A program made the position numbers and the translations under genes. From positions 1,674,001 through 1,738,000 of the forward strand of contig CM066047.1 of the NCBI GenBank assembly GCA_033557465.1: a stretch of 64,000 bases of DNA, read 5' to 3'. The notes under the pieces are model-generated. The model saw only the letters and a list, made by a program, of their open reading frames with translations, did no database searches and was not told the DNA's origin. Shown here piece after piece: positions 11,913-22,829 of this stretch (within the stretch, counting starts at the first letter, position 1; each line of letters opens with the position of its first letter). This DNA comes from Ichthyophis bannanicus (lineage: Eukaryota > Chordata > Amphibia > Gymnophiona > Ichthyophiidae).

Positions 11913-14876
11913 TTAATAATGGTTTATGGACCTTTCCTCCAGGAACTTGTCCAAACCTTTTTTAAACCCAGCTACACTAACAGCCTTTACTACATCCTCC
12001 GGTAACAAATTCCAGAGTTTGATTACACGTTGAGTGAAAAAATATTTTCTTTTATTAGTCTTAAATACTTTACCCTGTAGCTTCATTGCATGTCCCCTAG
12101 TCTTTCTATATTCTGATAAGGTAAACAATCGATCTACGTTTACCCGTTCCACTCCGTTCATTAATTTATAGACTTCTATCATATCTCCCCTCAGCCGTCT
12201 CTTTTCCAGGTTAAAGAGCCCCAACCTTTTTAGCCTTTCTTCATAGGAGTAGCCTTCCATCCCCTTTACCATTTTGGTGGCTCTTCTCTGAACCTTTTCT
12301 AAAATTGCTATATCCTTTTTAAGATATGGCGACCAGAATTGCACACAATATTCAAGGTGCGGTCTCACCATGGAACGATATAGAGGCATTATAATATCTT
12401 TTGTTTTATTTTCCATTCCTTTCCTTATCATACCTAGCATTCTATTTGCTCTCTTGGCCGCCGCTGCACACTGGGCCGAGGGTTTTAACATGGTATCCAC
12501 AAGGACGCCTAAATCTTTTTCTTGGGTGGTGGTTCCTAATGTGGAACCTTGCATCGTGTAACCATAGTTTGGGTTGTTCTTCCCTAGGTGCATAACCTTG
12601 CACTTCTCCACATTAAATTTCATCTGCCATTTTGATGCCCAGTCTTCCAATTTATCAAGATCCTCTTGCAATTTTCCACAATCCTCCTGGGTTTTAACAA
12701 CTTTAAATAGTTTTGTGTCATCAGCAAATTTGATAACCTCACTCGTTATTCCACTTTCCAGGTCATTTATGAATATGTCAAAAAGCAGCGGACCCAGCAC
12801 AGATCCCTGGGGTACACCACTATTCACCTTTCTCCATTGGGAAAATTGGCCATTTAGCCCTACCCTCTGCTTTCTATCTTTTAACCAGTTCCTGATCCAC
12901 AGTAGTACACTGCCTCCTATCCCATGACTCTTTAGTTTTGCCAAAAGTCTCTCATGAGGGACCTTGTCAAAGGCTTTCTGAAAGTCCAGATACACAATAT
13001 CAACCGACTCACCTTTGTCCACCTGTTTATTCACTCCTTCAAAAAAACATAACAGATTAGTAAGACAAGATCTTCCTTGTCTAAAGCCATGTTGGCTGTC
13101 TCCCATTAGGTCATGACTATCTATATGCTGAGTAATTTTATTCTTTATGATGGTTTCTACCATTTTTCCCGGTACTGATGTCAGGCTCACCGGTCTGTAG
13201 TTTCCCGGATCACCCCTCGAACCCTTTTTAAAAATTGGTGTTACATTGGCGATCCTCCAAACCTCAGGTATTAGAGATGATTTTAATGATAGTTCACAGA
13301 TTACTGATAGCAGGTCTGCAATCTCAAATTTCAGTTCTTTCAACACCCTTGGATGTATACCATCCGGCCCAGGTGATTTGCTACTCTTCAGTTTATCTAA
13401 TAGTTGTAGGACATCTTCCCGATGTATCGATATTTCCTTCAATTCTTCCACACCTTTAAATACCACTTCAGTCGTGGGTAACATCCCTACATCTTCCTCA
13501 GTAAAGACCGAAGCAAAGAATTCATTCAGTCTCTCCGCTATCGCCTTGTCGCCTCTTAGTGCTCCTTTAACCCCTTTATCATCTAATGGACCAACTGACT
13601 CTCTCACGGGTTTTTTGCTACGAATGTACTTGAAAAGGTCTTTATTTCGCGTTTTTGCTTCCGCAGCAAGCTTCTTCTCAAATTCTCTCTTTGCCTGCCT
13701 TATCAATGCCTTGCATTTGACTTGCCAGTGCTTGTGCTGTTTCCAGGTTTCATCATTTGGCTCTTTTTTCCATTTCTTGAAAGATGCTTTTTTGGCAACA
13801 ACAGCCTCTCTGACCTCAGCTTTAAACCATGCTGGCAATTTTTTGGACTTCCTTCCACTTTTCTTAAAGCGTGGAATACAGCTGGTCTGGGCTTCCAAGA
13901 TAGTATTTTTCAACAACACCCAAGCTTGATGTACGTCTTTAACCTTTGCAACTGCTCCTTTTAGTTTTTTCTTAACTGTTTTCCTCATTCTATCATAGTC
14001 TCCCTTTCGAAAGTTAAGGGGTAGTACTGTGGATTTCCTTACTATCCCTCCTCCACTAATTAAATCAAAGGCGATCATGCTATGATCACTATTGCCAAGT
14101 GGCCCCAACACCCTTATCTCTTGCACTACATCTGGTGTTCCACTAAGGACTAGGTCTAATATTGCTTCCCCTCTGGTCGGTTCATGAACCAGCTGCTCCA
14201 AGAAGCAGTCATTTATTTCATCTAGGAACTTTATCTCCCTAGCATGTCCTGTTGTGACACTGACCCAGTCGATGCCGGGGTAATTGAAATCACCCATTAT
14301 TATTACTGCACTGTAACTTTTGCTAGCTTCCTTGATTTCTTTGAGCATTTCATCATCCATTTGTTCATTCTGGCTAGGCGGACGATAGTACACCCCCACT
14401 GCCATCGCCTTCCCCTTTTTACATGGAATTTCAATCCATAGAGATTCTACAGCAAATTTTGTTTCTTGCAAAACTTTAATCCTTTCTGACTCAATGCCCT
14501 CTCTAACATAGAGCGCAACCCCTCCACCAATTTGATCAGCTCTATCATTTCGATATAGTTTGTACCCAGGTATCACAGTGTCCCACTGGTTGTCCTCCTT
14601 CCACCATGTCTCTGATATTCCAATCATATCTAACCTCTCGTTTAGTGCTATATATTCTAACTCTCCCATCTTGTTTTGTAGACTTCTAGCATTTGCATAC
14701 AAGCATTTTAGAGACTGTATTTTATTCATATTAATTTGGCTATTGGTAGACATGGGTAATTTGGGATCTTTAAGTTCTGTCTGCTCCATACTCGAGGGCA
14801 TTTGGGCTACTTTACTCTTTTTTGGAACCTCTCTGCTTTTTGTAGTATCCTTCAAGGATACATTCTTCCGAACCAT
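11913..14876 (-). CDS. CR1 ORF2: AP endonuclease plus reverse transcriptase, 987 aa
   Basis: This protein nicks target DNA and primes reverse transcription of CR1 RNA. The N-terminal endonuclease shows NARSLQNKMGELEY and ISETWWKED (near residue 87, metal-binding Glu), VGVYYRPP, MGDFNYPGIDW (about 194) and GNSDHSM (about 265). The RT follows with [55 protein letters not shown] and FADDTKLF (about 717, the catalytic DD). The C-terminus has the usual CR1 block around RRLRGDMIEVYKLMNG. All motifs are present and the length suits the family. The Met start lies 35 bp after the ORF1 stop. Confidence 0.92.
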   Translation of the reverse strand: MVRKNVSLKDTTKSREVPKKSKVAQMPSSMEQTELKDPKLPMSTNSQINMNKIQSLKCLYANARSLQNKMGELEYIALNERLDMIGISETWWKEDNQWDTVIPGYKLYRNDRADQIGGGVALYVREGIESERIKVLQETKFAVESLWIEIPCKKGKAMAVGVYYRPPSQNEQMDDEMLKEIKEASKSYSAVIIMGDFNYPGIDWVSVTTGHAREIKFLDEINDCFLEQLVHEPTRGEAILDLVLSGTPDVVQEIRVLGPLGNSDHSMIAFDLISGGGIVRKSTVLPLNFRKGDYDRMRKTVKKKLKGAVAKVKDVHQAWVLLKNTILEAQTSCIPRFKKSGRKSKKLPAWFKAEVREAVVAKKASFKKWKKEPNDETWKQHKHWQVKCKALIRQAKREFEKKLAAEAKTRNKDLFKYIRSKKPVRESVGPLDDKGVKGALRGDKAIAERLNEFFASVFTEEDVGMLPTTEVVFKGVEELKEISIHREDVLQLLDKLKSSKSPGPDGIHPRVLKELKFEIADLLSVICELSLKSSLIPEVWRIANVTPIFKKGSRGDPGNYRPVSLTSVPGKMVETIIKNKITQHIDSHDLMGDSQHGFRQGRSCLTNLLCFFEGVNKQVDKGESVDIVYLDFQKAFDKVPHERLLAKLKSHGIGGSVLLWIRNWLKDRKQRVGLNGQFSQWRKVNSGVPQGSVLGPLLFDIFINDLESGITSEVIKFADDTKLFKVVKTQEDCGKLQEDLDKLEDWASKWQMKFNVEKCKVMHLGKNNPNYGYTMQGSTLGTTTQEKDLGVLVDTMLKPSAQCAAAAKRANRMLGMIRKGMENKTKDIIMPLYRSMVRPHLEYCVQFWSPYLKKDIAILEKVQRRATKMVKGMEGYSYEERLKRLGLFNLEKRRLRGDMIEVYKLMNGVERVNVDRLFTLSEYRKTRGHAMKLQGKVFKTNKRKYFFTQRVIKLWNLLPEDVVKAVSVAGFKKGLDKFLEERSINHY

Positions 14877-14911
14877 GCGCTCTTGGGCGACTGTCGGCTT
14901 TCCCCTATTAT

Positions 14912-15832
14912 CTAGTTTAAAAGCTGCTCTATCTCCTTTTTAAAGGTTAATGCCAGCAGCCTGGTTCCATCCAGGTTAAGGTGAAGCCCATCCCTTCGGA
15001 AGAGCCCCTCCTTTCCCCAGAATGTTCCCCAGTTCCTAACAAATCCGAACCCCTCATCTCTGCACCATTGTCTCATCCACGCATTGAGACTCCGGAGCTC
15101 TGCCTGCCTATTGGGTCCTGCGCGTGGAACGGGAAGCATTTCGGAGAACGCTACCCTGGAAGTTCTGGATTTCAACTTCCTACCTAAAAGCCTAAATTTA
15201 GCTTCCAGAACCTCCCTACCACATTTTCCTATGTCATTGGTACCAACATGTACCAAGACAGCAGACTCCTCCCCAGCACTATCTAAGACCTTATCTAGGT
15301 GGCGTGTGAGGTCCGCTACCTTCGCACCAGGCAGGCATGTTACCAGGCGATCCTCACGTCCACCAGCCACCCAGCTATCTACATGCCTAATGATCGAATC
15401 ACCAACTATAACTGCTGTCCTAACCCTTCCCGCATGGGCACTTGGCCCTGGAGAAACCTCCTCGGTGCGAGAGGGGTTTACATCACCTGGAGGACAGGTC
15501 CTAGTTACAGGATCACTTCCTGCCACACCAGGGTGATGCTCTCCTGTCACGTGACCTCTCTCCTCCATGGCAACAGGGATGCTGCCAGACTGGAGGTGGG
15601 ACTTCAGGACTATATCCCTGTAGGTCTCGTCTATGTACCTCTCTGTCTGTCTTATGTTTTCCAAGTCTGCTACTCTAGCCTCTAGAGAACGGACTTGTTC
15701 CCTGAGAGCAGAGAGCTCCTTGCACCTAGTGCACACGTAAGACCTCTCACCAGCTGGGAGAAAATCATACATGTGACACTCAATGCAAAAGACTGGAAAG
15801 CCCACATCCCGCTGCTGGACTGCTGTCTGCAT
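14912..15832 (-). CDS. CR1 ORF1: zinc-finger-like, coiled coil and SGNH esterase domain, 306 aa
   Basis: The N-terminus has a C-x2-C-x14-C-x2-C array (C16, C19, C34, C37), then a short leucine-rich coiled coil (about 39-60), a low-complexity linker, and a GDSL/SGNH hydrolase fold from about residue 138. The hydrolase carries VIVGDSI (G144-D145-S146, nucleophile Ser), VHVGTND (G197-D200) and RRDGLHL (D281, H284, the acid/base pair). CR1-clade elements with an ORF1 esterase are known. The role is thought to be RNA particle formation, possibly with lipid or membrane contact; the substrate is unknown. All catalytic residues are kept. Confidence 0.88.
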   Translation of the reverse strand: MQTAVQQRDVGFPVFCIECHMYDFLPAGERSYVCTRCKELSALREQVRSLEARVADLENIRQTERYIDETYRDIVLKSHLQSGSIPVAMEERGHVTGEHHPGVAGSDPVTRTCPPGDVNPSRTEEVSPGPSAHAGRVRTAVIVGDSIIRHVDSWVAGGREDRLVTCLPGAKVADLTRHLDKVLDSAGEESAVLVHVGTNDIGKCGREVLEAKFRLLGRKLKSRTSRVAFSEMLPVPRAGPNRQAELRSLNAWMRQWCRDEGFGFVRNWGTFWGKEGLFRRDGLHLNLDGTRLLALTFKKEIEQLLN

Positions 15833-16892
15833 CTTAGTTTTAAGTTTGTGTTTAGATCTTTAAGTTCTATATGTACTAAAGGGTGCAATGGATATTTATA
15901 CCACTAAAACTGTACCTAAGAAGTTTAATATACCTTGTTCACCTGAAGCTTAATTAATCTCAGGTCCTTGGTGTATGACTGATTTGGGTAATGAGCTTCA
16001 CCTGAGAGCACCTCCTGTCTTTTAAGTTGTGCAAGTACCTATAAAGCTGTGATTTTCCCAGGGGAGGGTGGGTGTGGGGAGGGAGGGAGGGATATAACAC
16101 TTATTAAAAAAGGGCTGCTACACAGTACCTTGTCCTGTGCTGCTGAGGAAAACTATATTCTGATTTGATTTAAATTATAGCTCTTTGCTGCTACTAGGCT
16201 CTAACCTATTATGAAATTTAAACTACAAGCTCTCTGCTGGATTCTAAATTTAACCAGAAAGCTCTCTTCTGTGTTTTAATTTGAAACTAAAAGTACTTTG
16301 CTGATGCTAGGCCCTGAGTGACTATGAAATTTAAACTACAGCTGTCTACTGGGTATGAAAGGTAACCAGAAAGTTCTCTTCTGTGTTTTTAAATTGAATC
16401 TTAAACTGTTGCTACTAGGCCCTGACTGATTTAACAAAAAAAATAGTGGGTTCACAGATTAATTAGCTTTAAAAGAAAAACAATTCCTTTCAGAAAAATT
16501 CCCAGAAGTATATACTCACAATTTCAGATTTCTCTCCAGAAGTAACAGCCCCCCTTTCCAGTCCGTCAAGATTTTCAGTATTATCTTTATGCTGATGATG
16601 CTCAGATCTACTTATTCTCTTCAGGATTCCTATCTCTGCTTATCTGATATTGTTACCTTGATCCTGCCACTGTTTGAAATGGAACATGGCTAAAACTAAG
16701 CTTATCTTTCCCCATCACCCCATCCTTCTATTTCTGTGGATAATGCTCTACTCCTCCCTGTTTCCTCTACTTGCAACCTTGTCGTCATCTTTGACTCCTG
16801 CCTCTCTTCCATACACATTCAACAGCTGGCAGAAACTTCTCCTTTCTTTATAATATCAGCAACCTTTGCCCTTACCTTTCCAAACATACTAC

Positions 16893-17530
16893 AGGCAGTC
16901 CTTTACTTACAAACTTTTGTCAATACGAACAAACCTGTTTTCAACTCTAGAATGTCCCGGAAGGTGGGGAAGGGTTTGTTTAAGGTGTGCTGCATATGTA
17001 CGTATGGCAGCGCTGCTGTGCATTGGGAGACTGAATATATGTCATGTTGGATCCTAACGTTGAGAGTTTCACCACGGTGTCTGCTGCTGTCCATGATGCA
17101 CTCAACTGTAATGGCATCATCTATGAGGAAGGCCACTACCCAAAACTTCACTGGCCTGCTAATTCAAGAAAGTGGAGAAACGTGCCGCTGAATTTCGGAG
17201 GATAAGCCTACGCCATCGATGTCCAGGTATTATGGCATACTCACCAACCGCTTCTGGTCAGTCTCCTCTGGTTCTTGAGGTCTCCGACTTGCCTATTGCT
17301 GAAGACTCACCGTGTTTACCACTTCCACTCAGTAACACCACCTGCCTTACCGCTTCAACGCAGCCCCAGGAAGCCACTTATGTTAAGGTAAGACTAACAA
17401 TCTTAGTTTTGCAATAAACTGCTCTGTATAATATGTATATTGTAATATCATGTACTCTTAAAATCTGTTTGCTGATGGGTTACACATTTTATCCATATGT
17501 GTGCGAGGCTGTACACAGGAAGTTGGACTT
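16893..17530. mobile_element. Possible Tigger/pogo-like fragment
   Basis: The segment interrupts the L2-like frame, which breaks off at KHTT and resumes at about 17531. It starts CAGGCAGTCCTTTACTTAC after a TA-containing flank, which resembles Tigger-type termini. I could not see a matching inverted end or a convincing transposase, so the assignment is tentative. Confidence 0.3.
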
Positions 17531-17713
17531 ACTAACAGCTGTACTTATCAGCTCTTTAGTGGTCTCCTGTTTAGATTCTGGCATCCTCCTCGCTGGCTTC
17601 CCTCTGAATCATTTAAGAACATAAGAACATAAGATATGCCATACTGGGTCAGACCAAGGTCCATCAAGCCCAGTATTCTGTTTCCAACAGTGGCCAATCT
17701 AGGTCATACGTAC

Positions 17714-19274
17714 TGTGGTGAAGAGCGCCCTCCTGAGGCAATGGAGACCGAGGAAATTCCTGAAGGGCAACAGGATTTACGCCAGATTGACAATACTTGA
17801 AGGAAAGAAAAACTCCTTTCTGCTGAGCTAAGAATAGATACCAGCCCAGGGGAGGAGTTGAGTAGTCCTGATTGGGCACACCCAGTGGTTGGAAGGGGCG
17901 TGCCTGGAAGAGAACCTCGTTTTAAACCTGAGAATGACCCTGCTAAAGAGAGCGAAGAGAGCAAAGGGAGCAGAGAGTGCAGGAAGAGCAAAGGGAGCAG
18001 CAAAGGACTGAGCCGAAGTAGGCAGAGCAGTGCACAGAGCTGCACAAGGAACTCTGAGCAGAGGACCTCAGAGCAAAGGACCTGTGAGAGGACGAGCTGT
18101 GGAAAGACGTTTGGTACGTCAGCTGAGAGTGAGTCAGAGAGTGAATGGAAGACCAGGAAGCAGTGTGGCAGTACGTTTGACCCTGGTAATAAAAGAAGAC
18201 CTGCAAGGATCTTTTCAAGGGCTGTGAATGAAAGTCCTGAGGAAAGTGGACGTAGCCCTGGATTAGACTCCTAGAAGAAGGCAGAGCCCTGGAAGAGGAA
18301 GCCTCCACGGCAGGCAAGTGAGAAAGAAAACTCATTCTTTGGAATACAGTTGGGACCAGAGAGAGACAGGAACCCTCACAGCTGGAAGACGTCTGAGCTA
18401 CCTAGGACAAGAGGGGCAAAGAGTAAGCAGTTTTCCTAGGAGTTACAAGAGTGAAGGTAAACTCAATTCTTAGTAAGGCAATGAAGCCTTACTAAGAGAG
18501 CCTAAATGTTACCCTGACTTATTTAGCCTGAGAGGGGAGAAGGGAAACATTACTGACCAAGAGAGAAGCTTAATAGCTGCTGACAATTGCTTATCTAGCA
18601 ACCAACAGGCTGAATTGCTTCTCCAAAGCTTTAAAGAGTTTCTAGATCTAAAAGCAGGCAGACAACCAGTATTGAATGAAGATACTAATTCTATACAGTC
18701 TGAAGAATTAATGCAAACTGATTCTGACTTACCTGACTGTAATGGTATGGATTGTTCATTGTGTTGTATGGAGATACCAGAGTAAAGAAGCTTGCTGTGC
18801 CGTGTATGAGTAAAATACAACGGAGCTGTTTCTACTGCCATGCTTTGGAAACCTTAATTACTTGCACCTGAATTAAGCTCCCACTGTGAACGTAACAGTG
18901 CATGTAAAGAGGCTGCATTAAATGGGAATCATCTCTTGGGGCAGAGCTGAGTCAAACTCCCTAGAAGTAAAGCTGAAGTTAAAGCTGAATTCTACTTTAG
19001 TTGACTTTATTCCTAAGTTTATTCTGTTCATCTTAAAGCACCAGTTTTTGTTCATGTGTATGAATTTGTAATGCGCTGGAAGAATCTCCCCAACAATAAA
19101 ATACTTGCAAACAAGCCTTACCGTCTCTGGCGCACAACTACACTTATTTCAGAGTGAAAGGAGCACAAGAACTACATTACCCAGCATTACCAGGGAACAG
19201 TTTTTAACTCCATTCCTCACGAGGCAATAGGCCGCTCCTGTCTTTTAGCCCTAAGGCGGGGCAGGGGCGTCGCA
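17714..19274 (+). mobile_element. Solo LTR 1 (1561 bp), close relative of the LTRs at 51.6 kb
   Basis: It begins TGTGGTGAAGAGCGCC, ends GGCGTCGCA, and is flanked by GTAC at 17710-17713 and 19275-19278. The uninterrupted CR1 sequence, CATACGTACCTAGCAG, is present once in copy B near 11832-11847, which fixes the ends. It has AATAAA at 19095-19100 and a ZNF143-like block at 19170-19189. The opening matches the 51613 LTR almost base for base, while the middle has diverged. It is solo, from recombination between two LTRs. Confidence 0.9.
17741..18785 (+). pseudogene. LTR-encoded reading frame of solo LTR 1, decayed
   Basis: The same phase as the 51640 frame is used from the first LTR codon: TGT, then RPPEAME with ATG at 17741, and PEGQQDL. 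A TGA near 17798 breaks the frame. After it the frame continues to 18274 with matching blocks (TSPGEE, SSPDWAHP, GRGVPGRE, RFKPE) and a Ser/Glu/Arg-rich middle. Further on, about 18477-18785, come QQAELLLQSFKEFLDL and PDCNGMDCSLCC before a TAA. These equal EQAELLLQSFQQFLDL and PECEQMDCTFCC of the intact LTR. Product unknown. Confidence 0.7.
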
Positions 19275-19352
19275 GTACCTAGCAGTTTCCCCAAGGGACA
19301 CAGGTTCCACAATGCTTGTATTGGTTCAAGCATTGATATCCTGGGTCCCTTC

Positions 19353-22313
19353 TTAATAATGGTTTATGGACCTTTCCTCCAGGAACTTGTCCAAACATTT
19401 TTTAAACCCAGCTACACTAACAGCCTTTACTACATCCTCCGGTAACAAATTCCAGAGTTTGATTACACGTTGAGTGAAAAAATATTTTCTTTTATTAGTC
19501 TTAAATAGTTTACCCTGTAGCTTCATTGCATGTCCCCTAGTCTTTCTATATTCTGATAAGGTAAACAGTCGATCTACGTTTACCCATTCCACTCCGTTCA
19601 TTAATTTATAGGCTTCTATCATATCTCCCCTCAGCCGTCTCTTTTCCAGGTGAAAGAGCCCCAACCTTTTTAGCCTTTCTTCATAGGAGTATCCTTCCAT
19701 CCCCTTTACCATTTTGGTGGCTCTTCTCTGAACCTTTTCTAAAATCGTTATATCCTTTTTAAGATACGGCGACCAGAATTGCACACAACATTCAAGGTGC
19801 GGTCTCACCATGGAACGATATAGAGGCATTATAATATCTTTTGTTTTATTTTCCATTCCTTTCCGTATCATACCTAGCATTCTATTTGCTCTCTTGGCCG
19901 CCGCTGCACACTGGGCCAAGGGTTTTAACATGGTATCCACAATGACGCCTAAATCTTTTTCCTGGGTGGTGGTTCCTAATGTGGAACCTTGCATCGTGTA
20001 ACCATAGTTTGGGTTGTTCTTCCCTAGGTGCATAACCTTGCACTTGTCCACATAAAATTTCATCTGCCATTTTGATGCCCAGTCTTCCAATTTATCAAGA
20101 TCCTCTTGCAATTTTCCACAATCCTCTTGGGTTTTAACAACTTTAAATAGTTTTGTGTCATCTGCAAATTTGATAACCTCACTCGTTATTCCACTTTCCA
20201 GGTCATTTATGAATATGTCAAAAAGCAGCGGACCCAGCACAGATCCGTGGGGTGTACACCACTATTCACCTTTCTCCATTGGGAAAATTGGCCATTTAGC
20301 CCTACCCTCTGCTTTCTATCTTTTAACCAGTTCCTGATCCACAATAGTACACTGCCTCCTATCCCATGACTCTTTAGTTTTGCCAAAAGTCTCTGATGAG
20401 GGACCTTGTCAAAGGCTTTCTGAAAGTCCAGATACACAATATCAACCAACTCACCTTTGTCCACCTGATTATTCCCTCCTTCAAAAAAACAACAGATTAG
20501 TAAGACAAGATCTTCCTTGTCTAAAGCCATGTTGGCTGTCTCCCATTAGGTCATGACTATCTACATGCTGAGTAATTTTATTCTTTATGATGGTTTCTAC
20601 CATTTTTCCCGGTACTGATGTCAGGCTCACCGGTCTGTAGTTTCCCGGATCACCCCTGGAACCCTTTTTAAAAATTGGTGTTACATTGGCGATCCTCCAA
20701 TCTTCAGGTATTAGAGATGATTTTAATGATAGTTCACAGATTACTAATAGCAGGTCTGCAATCTCGTATTTCAGTTCTTTCAACACCCTTGGATGTATAC
20801 CATCCAGCCCAGGTGATTTGCTACTCCTCAGTTTATCTAATAGTTGTAATACATTTTCCCGATGTATCGATATTTCCTTCAATTCTTCCGCACCTTTAAA
20901 TACCACTTCAGTCATGGGTAACATCCCTACATCTTCCTCAGTAAAGACTGAAGCAAAGAATTCATTCAATCTCTCCGCTATCGCCTTGTCGCCTCTTAGT
21001 GCTCCTTTAACCCCTTTATCATCTAATGGACCAACTGACTCTCTCACAGGTTTTTTGCTACGAATGTACTTGAAAAGGTCTTTACTTCGCATTTTTGCTT
21101 CCGCAGCAAGCTTCTTCTCAAATTCTCCCTTTGCCTGCCTTATCAATGCCTTGCATTTGACTTGCCAGTGCTTGTGCTGTTTCCAGGTTTCGTCGTTTGT
21201 CTCTTTTTTCCATTTCCTGAAAGATGCTTTTTTGGCAACAGCCTCTCTGACCTCCCCTTTAAACCATGCTGGCAGTTTTTTGGACTTCCTTCCACTTCTC
21301 TTAAAGCGTGGAATACAGCTGGTCTGGGCTTCCAAGATAGTATTTTTCAACAACAGCCAAGCCTGATGTACGTCTTTAACCTTTGCAACTGCTCCTTTTA
21401 GTTTTTTCTTAACTGTTTTCCTCATTTTATCATAGTTTCCCTTTCGAAAGTTAAAAGGTAGTACTGTGGATTTCCTTACTATCCCTCCTCCACTAATTAA
21501 ATCAAAGGCGATCATGCTATGATCACTATTGCCAAGTGGCCCCAACAACCTTATCTCTTGCACTAGATCTGGTGTTCCATTAAGGACTAGGTCTAATATG
21601 GCTTCCCCTCTGGTCGATTCATGAACCAGCTGCTCCAAGAAGCAGTCATTTATTTCATCTCGGAACTTTATCTCCCTAGCATGTCCTGACGTGACACTGA
21701 CCCAGTCGATACCAGGGTAGTTGAAATCACCCATTATTATTACTGCACTGTAACTTTTGTTAGCTTTCTTGATTTCTTTGAGCATTTCATCATCCATTTG
21801 ATCATTCTGGCAAGGTGCTCGATAGTACACCCCCACTGCCATTGCCTTCCCCCTTTTACATGGAATTTCAATCCATATAGATTCTACAGCAGATTTTGTT
21901 TCCTGCAAAACTTTAATCCTTTCTGACTCAATGCCCTCTCTAACATAGAGAGCAACCCCTCCACCAATTTGATCAGCTCTATCATTACGATATAGTTTGT
22001 ACCCAGGTATCACAGTGTCCCACTGGTTGTCGTCCTTCCACCATGTCTCTGATATTCCAATCATATCTAACCTTTCATTTAGTGCTATATATTCTAACTC
22101 TCCCATCTTATTTTTTAGACTTCTAGCATTTGCATACAAGCATTTTAGAGAATGTATTTTATTCATATTAATTTGGCTATTGTTAGACATGGGTAATTTG
22201 GGATCTTTAAGCTCAGTCTGCTCCATACTTGAAGGCATTTGGGCTAATTTACTCTTTTGTGGAACCTCTCTGCTTTTGGTAGTATCCTTCAAAGATACAT
22301 TCTTCAGAACCAT
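19353..22313 (-). pseudogene. CR1 D ORF2, nearly complete but frameshifted
   Basis: It starts at 22313 with MVLKNVSLKDTT, as in copy B, and runs through all endonuclease blocks (ISETWWKDD, MGDFNYPGIDW, GNSDHSM) and the first RT blocks. Frameshifts follow near 20490 and near 20255, where two extra bases lie next to the VPQGSVLG block. The last part (20240-19353) with FADDTKLF is open. Only a few lesions separate it from copy B. Confidence 0.85.
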
Positions 22314-22829
22314 CCGCTCTTGGGCGACTGTCGGCTTTCTCCTAATATCTAGTTTAAAAGCTGCTCTATCTCCTTTTTAAAGGTTAATGCCAGCAGCCTC
22401 GTTCCATCCCCTTCAATGTAAGTTTGCTGCTGGGCTAATCTTCTGTCTGTCTGTGCCGCTGTAACCCCTCTTCTCAAAGTGCTGCAGTGACTATCCGTTT
22501 CTAAGTACTTTCACTGACCTATAAGTGTCTTAATTAGGCTACTCCTTACTCTTACCTATTATTTCTCCCTGCACTCGTGCAACTACGTACCCGAGTGTGT
22601 ATCATCTCCCTGAGTAGGCTAGAAAACGCACGTCTTCTAGGCTGTTTTTTGATCTTGAACCACTTAGTCTCCAACTGTTTCCAGACATATTCTAGTCCCT
22701 AGCTGTTATGTTGCAAGTTCCGATGAGCAGGGTCTGCCTTACACGTTTCTGTACAGCGCTGCATCCGCCTTGTAGCGCTATACAAAGGAGGAGGAGGAGC
22801 AATAAGCAGACCTCTAGTCTTCCTCCTGC

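Larger units (their letters stand above)
11747..16571 (-). mobile_element. CR1 LINE copy B, full length, both ORFs open
   Basis: The element is 4825 bp and is flanked by TTTTCA at 11741-11746 and 16572-16577, inserted in the L2-like RT just before its YADD block. On the reverse strand the order is 5' UTR (16571 to about 15833), ORF1 (15832-14912), a 35-bp spacer, ORF2 (14876-11913) and a short 3' UTR ending in repeated AACATAAG-type octamers. Uninterrupted ORFs, complete ends and a perfect duplication make it the youngest-looking CR1 here and a candidate for recent or present activity. Confidence 0.9.
17613..22399 (-). mobile_element. CR1 LINE copy D, 5' truncated, split by a solo LTR
   Basis: The 3' end lies at about 17613-17713 and the rest at 19275-22399, with solo LTR 1 between. 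The element stops just past the ORF1-ORF2 spacer, so ORF1 is essentially missing (5' truncation). The L2-like frame resumes directly at 22400. Sequence identity to copy B is high by eye. ORF2 has a few frameshifts, so it is young but dead. Confidence 0.85.
3990..22810 (+). mobile_element. L2-like LINE split into at least five pieces by later insertions
   Basis: The pieces are 3990-4432 (end of the endonuclease region, then HAVVTPLLQKPSLDP), 11315-11746 (LAFALYILLKL to LLFPWF), 16572-16892 (YLYADDAQIYLF, the RT YADD motif, and on), about 17531-17612, and 22400-22810 (C-terminus plus a 3' tail with the GCGCTGCATCCGCCTTGTAGCGC-type signature). Each piece resumes the protein where the previous one stopped, as seen by comparison with the copy at 36030-37958. 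A 27-bp direct duplication lies at 4251-4304. The element was already frameshifted, and it served as target for CR1 A, CR1 B, a Tigger-like piece and CR1 D. Confidence 0.65.

Noticed and set aside
13246..13929. Long + strand ORFs across CR1 B (for example 227 codons)
   Set aside because: They are antisense to the intact ORF2; similar shadows appear in CR1 D at the same relative place.
17858..18274. A host gene encoding a Ser/Arg-rich protein
   Set aside because: It lies wholly within solo LTR 1, with exact LTR ends and GTAC duplications, and matches the LTR-encoded frame at 51640-52668.
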